DNA of 64,000 bases from Chelydra serpentina (lineage: Eukaryota > Chordata > Testudines > Chelydridae). Each line of letters starts with the position of its first letter. The stretch's first letter is position 1. The stretch covers positions 121,084,001 to 121,148,000 of the forward strand of contig JBAIAC010000008.1 in NCBI GenBank assembly GCA_037349315.1, read 5' to 3'. This document shows positions 20,008 to 32,380 of the stretch, one piece after another. The notes below the pieces were generated by a model. That model was not told the DNA's origin. It made no database searches and worked only from the letters and a program-made list of their open reading frames with translations. The position numbers were made by a program, and so were the translations under genes.

Positions 20008-20195
20008 GGGGGGAGGGATAGCTAAGTGGTTTGAGCACTGGCCTGCTAAATGCAGGGTTGTGAGTTCAATCCTTAAGGGGGCCATTTAGGGATCTGGGGC
20101 AAAAATCTGACAGGGGACAGTACTTGGTCCTGTTAGTGAAGGCAGGGGACTGGACTCGATGACCTTTCAAGGTCCTTCCAGCTCTCTGAGATAAA
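20008..20195 (+). repeat. tRNA-derived SINE, turtle Cry/PolIII type, copy 1
   Basis: Starts GGGGAGGGATAGCTAAGTGG, with an A-box-like TAGCTAAGTGG, then 'gcctgctaaatgcagggttg' and a B-box-like GGTTGTGAGTTCAATCC. The tail reads CTGGACTCGATGACCTTTC then 'aaggtccttccagctct'. The head resembles a tRNA with pol III promoter boxes and the tail resembles a LINE 3' end, the usual build of a LINE-mobilised SINE. It matches my memory of the cryptodire turtle SINE. Confidence 0.88.
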
Positions 20196-20254
20196 ATGCT
20201 AGACCAAAAAACAGTGAGCTTAAACAAACACAAAGGGCAGCCTGATTTTCATGG

Positions 20255-20432
20255 CGGGGAGGGATAGCTCAGTGGTTTGAGCATTGGCCTGCTAAATCCA
20301 GGGTTGTGAGTTCAATCTTTGGGGGGGCCATTTAGGAATCTGGGGCAAAAATTGGGGATTGGTCCTGCTTTGAGCAGGGAGTTGGACTAGATGACTTCCT
20401 AAGGCCCTTCCAACCCTGATATTCTATGAATA
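20255..20432 (+). repeat. tRNA-derived SINE, copy 2, different tail
   Basis: Starts CGGGGAGGGATAGCTCAGTG with A box TAGCTCAGTGG and B box GGTTGTGAGTTCAATC, closely matching copy 1. The tail differs: GTTGGACTAGATGACTTCC, 'ctaaggcccttccaaccctg', ATATTCTATGAAT. This tail resembles the terminal CR1 words at 28,940-28,987. It lies only about 60 bp after copy 1. Confidence 0.88.
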
Positions 20433-23400
20433 TTATACCTGCATAAGACCTCTTCTAAGGTGAAGGGATGTCTGTCTGTATGTCCAGACAGATATACATA
20501 TATGTACATTTCCACACAAAGGTAATTTTTTCTACACAGTTGCTTAATAATGAGAGACAAGAATTCTCTTCATCACTCCCTCCCAAGCATAGGCACCAGA
20601 CAGAAAGTTGGCCATGTGCTCTCTTGTCACTAGCTAGCTAGCACTTAATGGCCCCAAAGGGGTGTTAGAGAGACAAGCTGCGTGAGGTAATATATTTTAT
20701 TGGACCAACTTCTGTTGGTGAAAGAGACAAGCTTTTGAGCTTACACAGAGCTCTGCAGAGTCCCACTGAAGTCAACGGGATTGCACATGGGCACTGGGGT
20801 CTGTGATCTGTTTGCATGGATCTGACTGAAAGATTAGGGCCAAAGTCTTAATCTGTATTTCTTTTAATAATACAATAGAAACCTAGAAACCTCTAACACC
20901 AGACTTTTCCTTCAGCCCCAAAGGATGGATACTTTGTAACCTTTGAATGCAAATAATAGGATGATTCTGATTGCGTGGCAGAGGCTCCTCCTACCGAGTT
21001 CTCTTTCTAGGCCTCTCGCTAAATTGCTTCTATGTTCCTTACTCCCTCAAACTGCACAATGAATGTCTTGATTATACAAACTTTTAAACAGAGAAATTCA
21101 AATCCTTACATTATAATTGTATCTGGTTTGTTAAAATGACAATCAAAAAATATAATAACCCTAAAATAGAACCAAAAGTTACATTTTCACACATTGGAAG
21201 TATACCTTTTTTGCTATTGTCAAAGTCATTGAGAGTTTGCACATTTTGAATGGTTTGAAATAGAAAGTCCATTGCACTGATTAAATTCAGGATTGACTAT
21301 AGGGTGTATTGTGTCACAAGCATGACTAGAATATCATGCCCTGAACAAGGCTGGGGTGGAAGAACCTTTAGCTGGCATTAAAATAAGATGCCAAAAGAAT
21401 CGCATCCTCTAGTTGTTGCATTAGTAAGACAGACACATTATTCTAACCTCATCCAGATGGAAGCAAAGGAAGCCAGAAGCTTGAAACTATGCCTATATGT
21501 GGTTTAAAATGTAGACATTCACACACTTCTATCGAGCAGCTGCTAATTTTATTGTAAAGAAATGGAAATATAGTGGCTTGTGGGTAACAAACAATTCCAT
21601 AGTGGATTTAAGTGCATATTTAAGTGTCCATGCTGCTTGGTGCCTTAAGTGGTTGGCCCCAATTCAGATACAGTATACAGATTCATCAAGGGATCACTCA
21701 ATAAAATGAACAGTAGGTACATTTAGAATCAATAAAAGGAAACACTTTTTTTACACAGCAGATAGTCAGCCTGTAGCATTCACTACTCAAAGAGGTCAGT
21801 GTAAAATACTGTAGCTAGATTTTCAAAAGAACTAATTAATTTTATAAGCAGTAACATTTGTAGCTATGCATTTTAAATTAGGAGTAATCACATCTCATAT
21901 TTCATGGCTTAAACTGATCCCTGCTGGGGTTAGGTTGGATTGGAATACACCATTGTTCTACTGGTTAGGTCCATTACAGGAAGAGGTTGTTTCACTTTCC
22001 TATGAAGAATAAAGTATCGGCCGTTGCAGGAGGCAATATACTTTATTTGCTATATCAACTCTACTGAGGTATGGCAAATTCTGTGTTCACATCAATCTAG
22101 ATTGATTCACACCTATGGAGTAGACTAAGGCAGTTACAAAATTAGGGGGAAAACGTGTCTTTTGTTTTGGGTGGTTTATTTATTTATTTATTGTATTAGC
22201 ATGCACAGTCCTATTGAAAAAAATGTCCCTCTCCTGGGGAAATTACAATGTGAATAAATAAATATAATACAACAGACACACTGGGCAATCTGGAAAATGG
22301 TGTTAATTTAGGTTCCAATCCTGTACTGAGAATCATGTGAGCTGAAACCTGCACTTACAAAGTGCCCCATTGAAATCAATGGTGTCCTTCTAGATAGTTT
22401 TTGGGATAGTGTAGGATCAGGGCCTTAACATACAATGAAATAACACTTTATTAGAGTGTTGACAGCATTTTGAGCAACTCGTATTGAATTAGGCCGAGGA
22501 TCTAAAAGACTACCAGTTAAATGTCTGTTATTTCTATAGTGGTTGTGCTTAGAGGCCCTGATTGGGGATCAAAGTCTTGTGCTAGGTACTGTACTGATGA
22601 TATTCTTCCTCGGATATTCATCCTGCTTGAGCCCCAAGCTAAAGTGCAAACTAGCAAACAGCATAAATAGTGACAAGTCGTGCTCATAAAACACATAAGG
22701 ATTTTTTATTAAATATTATTTTTAATGGGGCAGTGTCATTTTAAATGGAGGAACAACAATAACAAAGAAAGGTCCAAGTATATTATAATTGTACAGCATC
22801 AATTATCAATCAAGGAAATCCACCAAATGTGATGCTATTTGGTCTGCTGCACAAGAATTAATTGGCTGGATGCAAATCATATCGACCTGTGGGAGAGATC
22901 TGCCACTGATATAAGGAGAAGGATGGAAACCACAAATTTAAACAGGAGTTTTTTTTTTGTGCTATCACATTTCACTGCACTAAAAACCATGAAAGCTTTA
23001 GAAAGATGAGTTTACTAGGTAGGCCCATTGTCAGGACCCATTTTTCTAATGTATTGTTTTTTAATAATATAATAGTCTATAATAACTTACAACCCGATAG
23101 TATCTACAAAGTTTAAGATCCAATATAACGCAGTTAAATACCAATCTAACAATTTTTATGTAAATTATTTTAGTCCAAGTTGCACATTCCTTTATCTCAG
23201 GAGGCTCATTCTTAATTTCCTTTTCTGTAGCTTTTCTACTGCTATGCTGCATTTTGGTAATATTACCACTGAAGTTGAAGACAGTATTTCAACTATTAAA
23301 CCTACCAGAAAATTATAGTTAGATTTATATCTGTTTTAGTCATATAACTTTGCTTTCTGCTGACTTTTCAAACTGCTTTTCCATAAAGTCTAGACATTTC

Positions 23401-25016
23401 AGAGAGGATGCCTATTATTGTCCTGATGCATTGTCTCTTACCAAAGCATTCCTTGGGTGTTTTAGTAGCATTTGGCCATGCATGTTCATTATATTAGCGC
23501 CACCTAATAGTAAGGGTGCCTGACACTTCCTATTTGAAGACTGTTTTTAGTCACTTATACCTTTGCCAAACTTTAACCATTTGAGCTGAAATTTTCTATG
23601 CAGAGTGTCTGCTTCTGACAAAAATTTACTGGAAAATTTCAGAGAAGCTAGAGTGCCTGGGTGGCTAAGGGAACTGGGAGTGTCTGAGCAAAGAGTGTGG
23701 AGATGGAGCCTGTGAGGGGAGTGGAAATGGATGGACAAATTGGACCCCCAAGATTTAGTTTTGGACTGGGAGCCAGTGGGGACAGAAATGAGGATGGAGG
23801 GTGTGTGTGTGTGTGAATGGAGGCTATGGTGAGGGATAGAGAGATTTGATGAGCAGCTGGAGGAAGGGGGCCTGGGACGGGAAGGGTGTCTGGAAGGGTG
23901 AGACTAGGATTTGCTGGGCACTGGGACTGGGAAGAGAAATGGAGATTGGAACTGACACAAGGAGTCAGGGGTGGGAAACGGCGAGGAGGGGGACAGGTTG
24001 GAGGGGACAGAAGGGAACACTGGGGGTGGGGAGAAAAGAGGCAGAAGGGTCTGTGCCCCTCCAAAGCCTGGAATTGAACTCAGGATTCCTGAGTCTTACC
24101 ATTCCCCTGCTGTCAGCAAATATCCCACTTGTAAAAAATACCCACTTTCAAAAAATCCCGTCATCCCCCCACTAGTGCTGATCCACATAGAGGATGGCAG
24201 CCTACTACTGCCATCAGTTTCTCTGTTAGCTGAAAGTAGCAGAGAGCTGTGCAGTGGATCTAGAGGTTCCCATTCTGCTGAAGACCATGCCATGTGTGGC
24301 ATTTCAGGGGGGTGGGAGGGAGGGAGGGATTTTTGTTTAGATTGTTTTTTTTAAAAACCTGGGAAATTATACACACACACAAAAAAAATCACATTAAAAA
24401 CATTATTAAGGTTGCAAAGTCAAGGATTCAGAAGTTAGGAAATGCCAGTATTAAGGCTGTGAGTGCAACCTTGTGCATATGCACTATGAAACAGTCTTCA
24501 ATTACATAATCATATACTTTTTTTCCACAGGACCCCTACTTCATTCAATGCATTGGATGGATCTGGCTCTGGGGAGGAATCAGAATTGTGTACTGAATGA
24601 GACTGTGTAATCTGTAGGATCGTGATTTCATTTAGAAGTTCGAAGGTGTGTAGTGAATGAGTTAGAGGATTGCAGGAGAAGGAAGGATGGTCTCACAGTT
24701 AAGGCAGTTGAATTCTCTAGGCAAGTCAGTTAAACCAAACTTTTCCTAATTGTGTATTCCTCATTTTCCTAACTGACTGACTCTCTGGGATCTGATTTGC
24801 AAAAGTGATGAGCATTCACAGCTGTAACTTAAATAATATACAATGCTAAGTACTCTGAAAACTCAGGGCCTATGTGAGGATACTGGATTGTTTTAGCCTT
24901 AAACTTTCAGTCTCTCGGTTCCTTATCTGGGAAATGGGGATAATACTACACACTCGTCTCATAATACTACATCCAGCCCCTACCTGTTTGTTGCCCCAGT
25001 CATGGCATCATGTCTA
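20433..25016. other. No gene recognised; scattered old repeats
   Basis: At 20,685-20,760 (minus) lies a fragment of the repeat also at 41,909-41,960 and 52,891-53,053. Motifs related to 'cccattgaaatcaatgg' occur at about 20,763 and 22,368. TTTA repeats lie at 22,175-22,191. From 23,570 to 24,090 the plus strand is G/A-rich and probably part of an unnamed repeat. No coding frame is convincing; the 138-codon proline/serine-rich frame on the minus strand at 23,648-24,064 is compositional. Confidence 0.45.
20685..20760 (-). repeat. Fragment of second PLE-like terminal repeat
   Basis: Reads 'attggaccaacttctgttgg', 'gaaagagacaagcttttgagc', 'ttacacagagctctgcagag'. On the minus strand this gives GAGCTCTGTGTAAGCTC, AAAAGC, 'ttgtctctttcaccaacag', parallel to the layout of PLE pLTRs (hairpin, near-GAAA, then an AT-rich tail). 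Related copies lie at 41,909-41,960 and 52,891-53,053. Confidence 0.45.
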
Positions 25017-25250
25017 AGAGCTCATCTACACACAAGTTTCGCTGTACTTTAGGTTCACTGGTATGGTTAAAGCAATATATCCGCACTAGTGTGGATGCAA
25101 TTATATTAGTGTAGTTTAAGACAAGACATTTATACCAGTATAATTGTGTTCACACTAGGGGTTGTACCAGTATAACCATCCTGATAAAAAGTCAATCGCC
25201 TAACTGACAGTTTTTGTACCAGCAAAAAGCCATGTGTAGACCAGGTCTGA
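25017..25250. mobile_element. Harbinger-like MITE
   Basis: Left end AGAGCTCATCTACACACAAG, right end 'catgtgtagaccaggtct'. These are imperfect inverted repeats sharing the TCTACAC core with the Harbinger elements at 29,697 and 47,210. About 230 bp, no coding. A clean 3-bp TSD could not be fixed. Confidence 0.65.
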
Positions 25251-27784
25251 TATTATATTGCAAGCTCTTGTAAGCAGGGGACATATTTTCATATTTATTC
25301 TGTATAAACACAGGTTTGGGTGATGTAAAGATAAATAACAATATTTGAAAACAGGGCGTATTAAAGGTCCTTTAAGTTTTCCCAATAGAAGGAATATTTC
25401 TCTGTGTTTACATTGTATCTTCTACACGTCGCTCTCAATCTGGTGTAGACTGCTGCTTCTGAAAGCGTATTCTGCCTCCCCTTTCTTCTGTAGAACTATA
25501 CCTTAGATACATGGGAGGCAGTTCAGGCTTTTTTACTTTATTGGATCTACTATAGTGCTCAGATGTCCCTTGACAGCTTTTAAAAAAACATCCTGACATT
25601 GTAAAAAGACATAAGAGCAATTTTGCCTCATGGAACAGATAGGAATTTTCTTCTGGCAGACCAAAAGCACTACCAATAGATCCACTGGTAATTGTACTTC
25701 TGTTATAGCCATTATGAGTAAAACAAACTTTCTTTAATCAAGGCAAATGCACTTCTCCGTATTCATGCCAAGTTTGACATTTTAAAAGACAGTCAAGTTT
25801 GAGCAGAGCCCAGGAAAAAGCCCATGACACATTTTTCAGGTGAAAAACACTTTTTCCTCTCATTTGAGTAACTCAAAACCAGCTAAACAGATTTTTATGA
25901 AACATTAAAAGTATCAATTCAGAGTATAGAAATTTAAGCCCATCTTAAATTCTTTGAGTAAGTTATAAAAAGCTGAAAACAAAGGTTTAGAATGGGAATG
26001 CAACCAATGCAACCTTAACTTTAGCACTGTTACCATAAAGAAGTCCCACAAATGTCATTTAAAGGTTATATATATCAGAATGGTTTACATGATTTTACTT
26101 TACTTCTATTCATTTGACTGGGCAGAAGGTACATTTTTCATTAACATAGCAAATTTGAGTAAAAATCATTTTGTAGCCCTATCTTGTTAAGTACTATGAG
26201 GCCAGCAGTTTATTCAACATCAATTAATGAGTCAGCCTATTTAAACAAAAGGCACCAAATGTGCAGTCAGTAAGTCACAAAGGAATGCATCTTAGAAATA
26301 GAAACAACCATCTAGACCATCCAGGATAAAATTTAGCCATACAGATGCATCTAAAATATTAAGTCAGTATAATATTACTGTAAATGTAATATTTATTGAA
26401 GGGAACTGAAAATGTATATACTTATAATAAATTGTTAAGCGGGGAGAGGCTTTCAGACGCACCTAAGAAATTTAGGAGCACAAGCCTCAGTGGCAGAGTT
26501 GGACTGTGCTCTTATACCACGTAGGGATTTTTGAAAATCTCCCTGTAATATTTCAATAATTGTGGTGGTACTTTTTGAAGCATGGACCCTTGTTCATTGG
26601 GAACTGGACTGTGACCACCAAAAACTCATTTTAAATAGACTTCTAAATAGCTGTGAATAGATTTCAATCTATAGGGCTTCCTCTTAATGTTACAAAACAA
26701 AACTGGCGTGACCCTCCCCCTCAATTATCTGGGAAAACTAAACACCACATCTGGGCATCTGTAACAAAGGAAAACTTGGGAAAACGCCATAACAATGATT
26801 CAAAAGCATATAAATCATAAGTAAACACCCATTCCACAGTATGTTGGACAATGTCCTTTACCTCAGTTTCCTACCTTGTGGTATGAAAGTCTGATGGTCG
26901 AGTGTCCCTTTAACACACCACTCCCCTGTCCCTCTGCTGCACCCCATTGACAGTTGGTTGTTCGAAGTCAGTGAAGTCCCATGGGTTCACTTCCCGTCCC
27001 TGAAAGGGAGGGAGTGTTGAGCAATGCTTCTGCAGCTGCTGTTGCCCACTGTTATCTCTACCACCGCTTGCTACTCCCTGCTGCCTTTGCCGCTGCCCAC
27101 ACTGCCTCTGCAATACCGTGTTCTGAGGTTCCACCACTTAGCCCAGTTCTTAGTGATTTTAGCTCTTAGAGGGTTTACTGGGTAGCAGGCAACCTCACTG
27201 CTACCACAGGCTGTGTGTTGTCTTTCACTGCAACACTGTCCCCACACCAGATCTAGAGCTTTGCCCTTACACCTGCTCTTCAGTGCTTTCTGCTCTAGTA
27301 ATTACTAAGCAGAAACAAGGACGCTCAATTGAGTCTGGCCAGCTCCATCTTTAAACAGTGGAGAGACAAGTATTAAATGATATCTAAGACTCTTTAAACA
27401 GAGGTCACATCACTAGGTAGGAAAACCTGGCCCCATCCCCATCTGACTTTCACTTGGATTTGGCATCACTATCCCCTTCTTAGCAAGTGAGATTAAAATT
27501 ATGGTGACCACCTCACAGAGGGCATGCTAAGTACAGTTATGCTTCCCTTTACTGAGACCCCTACAATCGGTGCTAATTTAAATTGTAACCCCAAACAGCC
27601 AAAATTGATCACTTTGGCAATGCTGTTCTGTCTGGTGATCACCTAAGAAGCAGAGTAGGTGTGTCCATGGAAATACAGTCTGCTCTTGATGTCTTTTCCC
27701 CCCAGTTCATCATTAGATGTCAAGGGAAAATTCATTCAGACCCTTGCTTACACCTGTATTGCCTAGAGGCCACAGTTAGGGATT
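25251..27784. other. No gene recognised
   Basis: Mostly AT-rich. The stretch at 26,890-27,500 is richer in C/T and G and reads like an old LTR or other repeat, but I cannot fix ends or class. No exon recognised. Confidence 0.4.
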
Positions 27785-28987
27785 GCCAATTCAGAAAAGG
27801 ATCGGGATACCCTACAGGAAGATCTGGATGACCTTGTAAACTAGAGTAATAGTAATAGGATGAAATTTAATAGTGAGAAGTGTAAGGTTATGCATTTAGG
27901 GATTAATAACAAGAATTTTAGTTATAAGCTGGGGACGCATCAGTTGGAAGTAACGGAAGAGGAGAAGGACCTCGGAGTCCTGGTTGATCACAGGATGACT
28001 ATGAGTCGCCAATGTGATGTGGCCGTGAAAAAAGCTAATGCGGTTTTGGGATGCATTAGGCGAGGTATTTCTAGTAGAGATAAAGAGGTGTTAGTACCAT
28101 TATACAAGGCATTGGTGAGACCTCATTTGGAATACTGTGTGCAGTTCTGGTCTCCCATGTTTAAGAAAGATGAATTCAAACTGGAACAGGTACAAAGAAG
28201 GGCCACTAGGATGATCCGAGGAATGGAAAACCTGTCGTATGAAAGGAGACTCAAGGAGCTTGGTTTGTTTACCTTAACCAAAAGAAGGCTGAGGGGAGAT
28301 ATGATTGCTCTCTTTAAATATATCAGAGGGATAAATACCAGGGAGGGAGAGGAATTATTTCAGCTCAGTACCAATGTGGACACAAGAACAAATGGATATA
28401 AACTGGCCATCAGGAAGTTTAGACTTGAAATTAGACTAAGGTTTGTAACCATCAGAGGAGTGAAGTTCTGGAACAGCCTTCCAAGGGAAGCAGTGGGGGC
28501 AAAAGACCTATCTGGCTTATAGATTAAGCTAGATAAGTTTATGGAGGGGGTGGTTTGATGGGATAACATGATCTTAGTTAAAGGTCAATTAATTGCCATC
28601 AGTGGTACATAGGACCAATGGTCAATGATGGGATGTTAGAAGTTACTACAGAGAACTTTTTCCTGGGTGTCTGGCTGGTGAGTCTTGCCCACATGCTCGG
28701 GGTTCAGCTGATTGCCATATTTGGGGTTGGGAAGGAATTTTCCTCCAGGGTAGATCGGCAGAGGCCCTGGAGGTTTTTCGCCTTCCTCTGCAGCATGGGG
28801 CATGGATCACTTACTGGAGGATTCTCTGCATCTTGAAGTCTTTAAACCATGATTTGAGGACTTCAATAGCTGAGACATAGGTGAGAGGATTATTGCAGGA
28901 GTGGGTGGGTGAGATTCTGTGGCCTGCATAGTGCAGGAGGTCAGACTAGATGATCATAATGGTTCCTTCTGACCTTAAAGTCTATGA
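27785..28987 (+). mobile_element. 5'-truncated CR1 LINE with intact 3' end
   Basis: About 1.2 kb. It begins inside the RT gene (gattgccaattcagaaaagg), continues through the C-terminal RT region, then a 3' UTR with 'gggaaggaattttcctccag' and 'gccttcctctgcagcatggg', and ends with the CR1-type tail 'agactagatgatcataatgg', 'ttccttctgaccttaaagtc', TATGAGTTAGAG. 5' truncation is the normal outcome of LINE insertion. Much better preserved than the CR1 at 12.9-16.9 kb. Confidence 0.9.
27860..28555 (+). pseudogene. CR1 reverse transcriptase, C-terminal part
   Basis: An open frame of 220 codons runs from 27,860 to a TAG at about 28,520 with typical CR1 C-terminal words: FNSEKCKVMHLG, EKDLGVLVD, YKALVRPHLEYCVQFWSP, RRLKELGLFTLTKRRLRGDM, FKYIRG and VKFWNSLPREAV. 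The frame stays open again after the TAG and ends at a TGA at about 28,553 (IKLDKFMEGVV), so a single nonsense change separates this fragment from the natural C-terminus. The catalytic RT core and endonuclease are missing because of 5' truncation. Confidence 0.85.
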
Positions 28988-28989
28988 GT

Positions 28990-29693
28990 TAGAGATTGCA
29001 GCCCTATTGGGATAGGTGCTGTACAGATATGAAGTAAAGTGCCTGTCCCAAAGAGCTTACATTTTTGGTGCTACAAGATGAACAGGTTGGGGAAGAAAAG
29101 AGGAGGACAAGAGTAATATTCTGTGATCTGTAGGAAGTAGGTGAATGAAACAGGCAGTTCCTCGGGTCCTGAGAGGACAAAGAGAAAGTTCCCAGAATAT
29201 AGTCCAAGAAAGAAAAGGTTCAAATTAGGCTTGTGTAAGGAGCCTCTCATCTAGAAGAGGGTGAGGGGAAACAAGTAAGAGTACCCAAAAAGGGGAACCT
29301 CGGTTCTTGGATTGCAGCGGGGGCCAATTTGGGAGTTCTACTTTACAGAGGAGAAACTCAGCAGGACCAAAAATGAGAGACCTCTCCATCACAGATTAGG
29401 CATAAAGACTTTAGGTTCCAGATATAGGGAAGGATTCTCACAACCAGGACTGAATTAAGACAACATGAGGCCCCACCGCTGCTCCTGCCCCTATGGGATC
29501 AGGGACATGGGCCCCTTAACCCCCTCTCCACCTCCTCCCCCCCACAAGGCCATGGCAGAGGGGACCCTAATACTTATGCCAGGCTCATGGGTATACCTGG
29601 GAGGGTGGGTGGAGCTTTCTGCATTCTTCTGCTACATACAGCAATCTCTGCTGCAATGGTATTGATGGGATGGGAGGCCCAGAGCAGTAAATC
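28990..29693. other. Intervening DNA with old repeat
   Basis: 28,995-29,060 is a copy of the old repeat also at 5,695-5,830. The rest up to the Harbinger target site holds no recognised gene. A pyrimidine-rich patch lies at 29,520-29,550. Confidence 0.5.
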
Positions 29694-30075
29694 TTGGGGT
29701 ATGTCTACACTACAACTGTAGTCCAATTTTACCAAAAATCGATTTTTGTGAACCGATATTATGATGTCGAACGTGTGTGTCCATACTAAGTACATTAAAT
29801 CGGTGGTGTGAGTCCACAGTATCGGGGCAAGCGTCAACATTCCAAGTGGTGCACTGTGGGTAGGTATCCCACAGTTCCCGCAGTCCCCGCTGCCCATTTG
29901 AATTATGGGTCGAGCTCCCGATGCCTGATGGAGCAAGAAATTTGTAGTGGGTGGTTATGGGTACATGTCGTCATTCAACTGTCACTCCCCCCCTCCCTCC
30001 GGGAAAGCAACGGCAGACAATGATTTCGTGCCCTTTTCCCTGGATTGAAAGCGCGGGCGCCATAGCGTGGCGAGC

Positions 30076-31357
30076 ATGGAGCCCGGTGAGATCATCACAG
30101 CAGTTATGGCCGTTGTCAGCACCTCGCGCATTATCGTGCGCTTTATCCAGAACCGGAACTTGAGAAATCAGGAGAGTTGTCAGCGCGGTGACGAGAGTGA
30201 CAAGGACATGGACATAGACCTCTCTCAGAGAACGGGACTCCACAAATTAGACACCCTGGTGGCAATGGGGCAGGCTCATGCCATGGAACGCCGATTCTGG
30301 GCCTGGGAAACGAGCACAGACTGGTGGGACTGCATAGTGCTGCAGGTCTGGGATGAATCCCAGTGGCTGCGAAACTTTCGCACGCGTAAGGGCACTTTCC
30401 TGGAACTTTGTGACTTGCTGTTCCCTGCCCTGAAGCGCCAAGACACCAGGATGAGAGCAGCCCTGACAGTTCAGAGCGAGTGGCGATAGCCCTCTGGAAG
30501 CTTGCAACACCTGACAGCTACTGGTCAGTCGCGAATCAATTTGGAGTGGGCACATCTACTGTGGGGGTTGCTGTGATGCAAGTAGCCAACGCAATCGTTG
30601 AGCTGCTGCTGTCAAAGGTAGTGACCCTGGGAAATGTGCTGGCGATAGTAGATGGCTTCGCTGCGATGGGATTCCCTAACTGTGGTGGGGCTATAGACGG
30701 AACTCACATCCCTATCTTGGGACTGGACCACCAGGGCAGCCAGTACATTAACCGCAAGGGCTACTTTTCAATGGTGCTGCAAGCACTGGTGGATCACACG
30801 GGACGTTTCACCAACATCAACGTCGGATGGCCGGGAAAAGTTCATGACGCTCATGTCTTCAGGAACTCTGGTCTGTTTAAACGGCTGCAGGAAGGTATTT
30901 ACTTCCCAGACCAGAAAATAACAGTTTTATTGTGGATGTGGAGATGCCTATAGTGATCCTTGGGGACCCAGCCTACCCACTAATGCCCTGGCTCATGAAG
31001 CCATACACAGGCGCCCTGGACAGTAGTAAGGAGCTGTTCAACTACAGGCTGAGCAAGTGCAGAATGGTGGTGGAATGTGCATTTGGACGTTTGAAAGGGC
31101 GCTGGCGAAGCTTACTGACTTGCTCAGATCTCAGCAAAACCAATATACCCATTGTTATTGCTGCTTGCTGTGTGCTCCACAATCTCTGTGAGAGTAAGGG
31201 GGAGACGTTTATGGCAGGGTGGGAGGTTGAAGCAAATCGCCTGGCCTCAGCTTACACGCAGCCAGACACCAGGGCGATTAGAAGAGCACAGCAGGACGCA
31301 GTGCGCATCAGGGAAGCTTTGAAAACTAGCTTCCAGACTGACCAGGGTAACCAGTGA
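30076..31357 (+). pseudogene. Harbinger (HARBI1-like) DDE transposase, two frameshifts
   Basis: Starts at ATG 30,076. The first segment (to about 30,480) covers the N-terminal region with a helix-turn-helix-like part (WLRNFRTRKGTFLELCDLL). After a frameshift the second segment (30,480-30,953) carries ALWKLATPDSYWSVANQFGVG, the first catalytic Asp in GGAIDGTHIPI and the second in HDAHVFRNSGLF. After another frameshift near 30,930-30,945 the third segment has GDPAYPLMPWLMKPY and the final Glu in VVECAFGRLKGRWR. The segments overlap only slightly, so each break is a small indel. PIF/Harbinger transposases cut and paste the element together with the MYB-like partner. Total length fits a 400-residue family member. 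Confidence 0.88.
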
Positions 31358-31993
31358 CACTTATGTTTGTTTCTCCTTGATGAGAACCTGCCCCCATTTG
31401 TTTACTCTATTTATATTGCCTATCCTCTCTAATTACCAACCCCCGTCCAACCCCCCGTCCCTCCCTTCGAGCACACCTTGCTTTGAAAGGAAATAAAGGA
31501 ACCATTGTTTCACAAACAACCATTTTTTATTCAAGATTTGGGAAGAAAGGGAGAGAACTGGGATGGTGGCCCGGGTGGGGTGCGGGCGGAGGGGTGGAGG
31601 AAGGAGGGAAGGAAAGGCTGTTTCAAAACTTGGGGAATGCCAGCCTTCTGCTGCTTGAGCAATCCGCCGGGGTGGAGTGGTTGTTCACATGTAGCCTACC
31701 CCCCCCCCCCCCCCCCGAGTTTTGGGGACTATGGGTGAGGGGACTATGGGACTTGGGGAGGGCCAACTGCCCAGCCTGAATGGCCCCCCTCCCCGCCCCC
31801 ACCGTGTGGCTGGCAGCAGGGGAGATCCCTGCTAGCCGAACACCAACTGCCCAGCCTGAAGGGTCCCCCGCCCCCACCGCGTGGCTGGAAACTGCGGGGA
31901 GGATTTCTTTTCAGGAACAGGCAAACAGCCCAGTAGAAACGGCCACCTCTGACTGTCCCCGTAATTAAATTCCCATATTTCAAACAGGTCACC

Positions 31994-32284
31994 ATGAATA
32001 ATATCACTCTGATGAGGATAACACAGACAGAGAAAGAACGGATGTTGCTTGAATGCCAGCAAACACCGGGGCCATATGCTGCCAGTCTTTGCCGTGCAAT
32101 GATACCAGAGTACTTGCTACTGGCCTGGCGTGGTAAAGTTTCCTACCATGGAGGACGCAATAAGGCTGCTCTCCCCAGAAACCTTCTGCAAAGGCTTTTA
32201 GAGTACCTACAGGAGAGCTTCATGGAGATGTCCCTGGAGGATTTCCGCTCCATGCCCAGACATGTTAACAGACATTTCCAGTAG
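31994..32284 (+). CDS. Third Harbinger ORF, 96 codons, intact, unassigned
   Basis: ATG at 31,994 (context TCACCATGA) to TAG at 32,282-32,284 with no break, while both canonical genes are broken. Just upstream, 'cccatatttcaaacag' resembles a 3' splice acceptor, so this may be a terminal exon. The product is amphipathic and protein-like: KERMLLECQQTPGPYAA, then RAMIPEYLLLAWRGKVSY, ALPRNLLQRLLEYLQESF and LEDFRSMPRHVNRHF. The pattern of a helix, a short basic linker and a long helix resembles a BEN domain, but this is only a resemblance by eye. It ends about 100 bp before the convergent end of the MYB-like gene. I do not recognise it with certainty and assign no function. Confidence 0.55.
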   Translation: MNNITLMRITQTEKERMLLECQQTPGPYAASLCRAMIPEYLLLAWRGKVSYHGGRNKAALPRNLLQRLLEYLQESFMEMSLEDFRSMPRHVNRHFQ

Positions 32285-32380
32285 CTCTACTGGCCACGAA
32301 TGCATCCCAAGTCCTCAGGGCAAAGTAACCATTAAAAACCAATTGCTTTACAACCATGTCTTTTCAATTCAAAAGATACA

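Noticed and set aside
20008..20080. Possible functional tRNA gene
   Set aside because: It has A- and B-box-like words but cannot form a full cloverleaf by eye, and continues into a LINE-like tail. It is a SINE head.
23648..24064. 138-codon Pro/Ser-rich minus-strand frame
   Set aside because: Arises from a purine-rich plus strand; no motif, and alternative frames are equally open.
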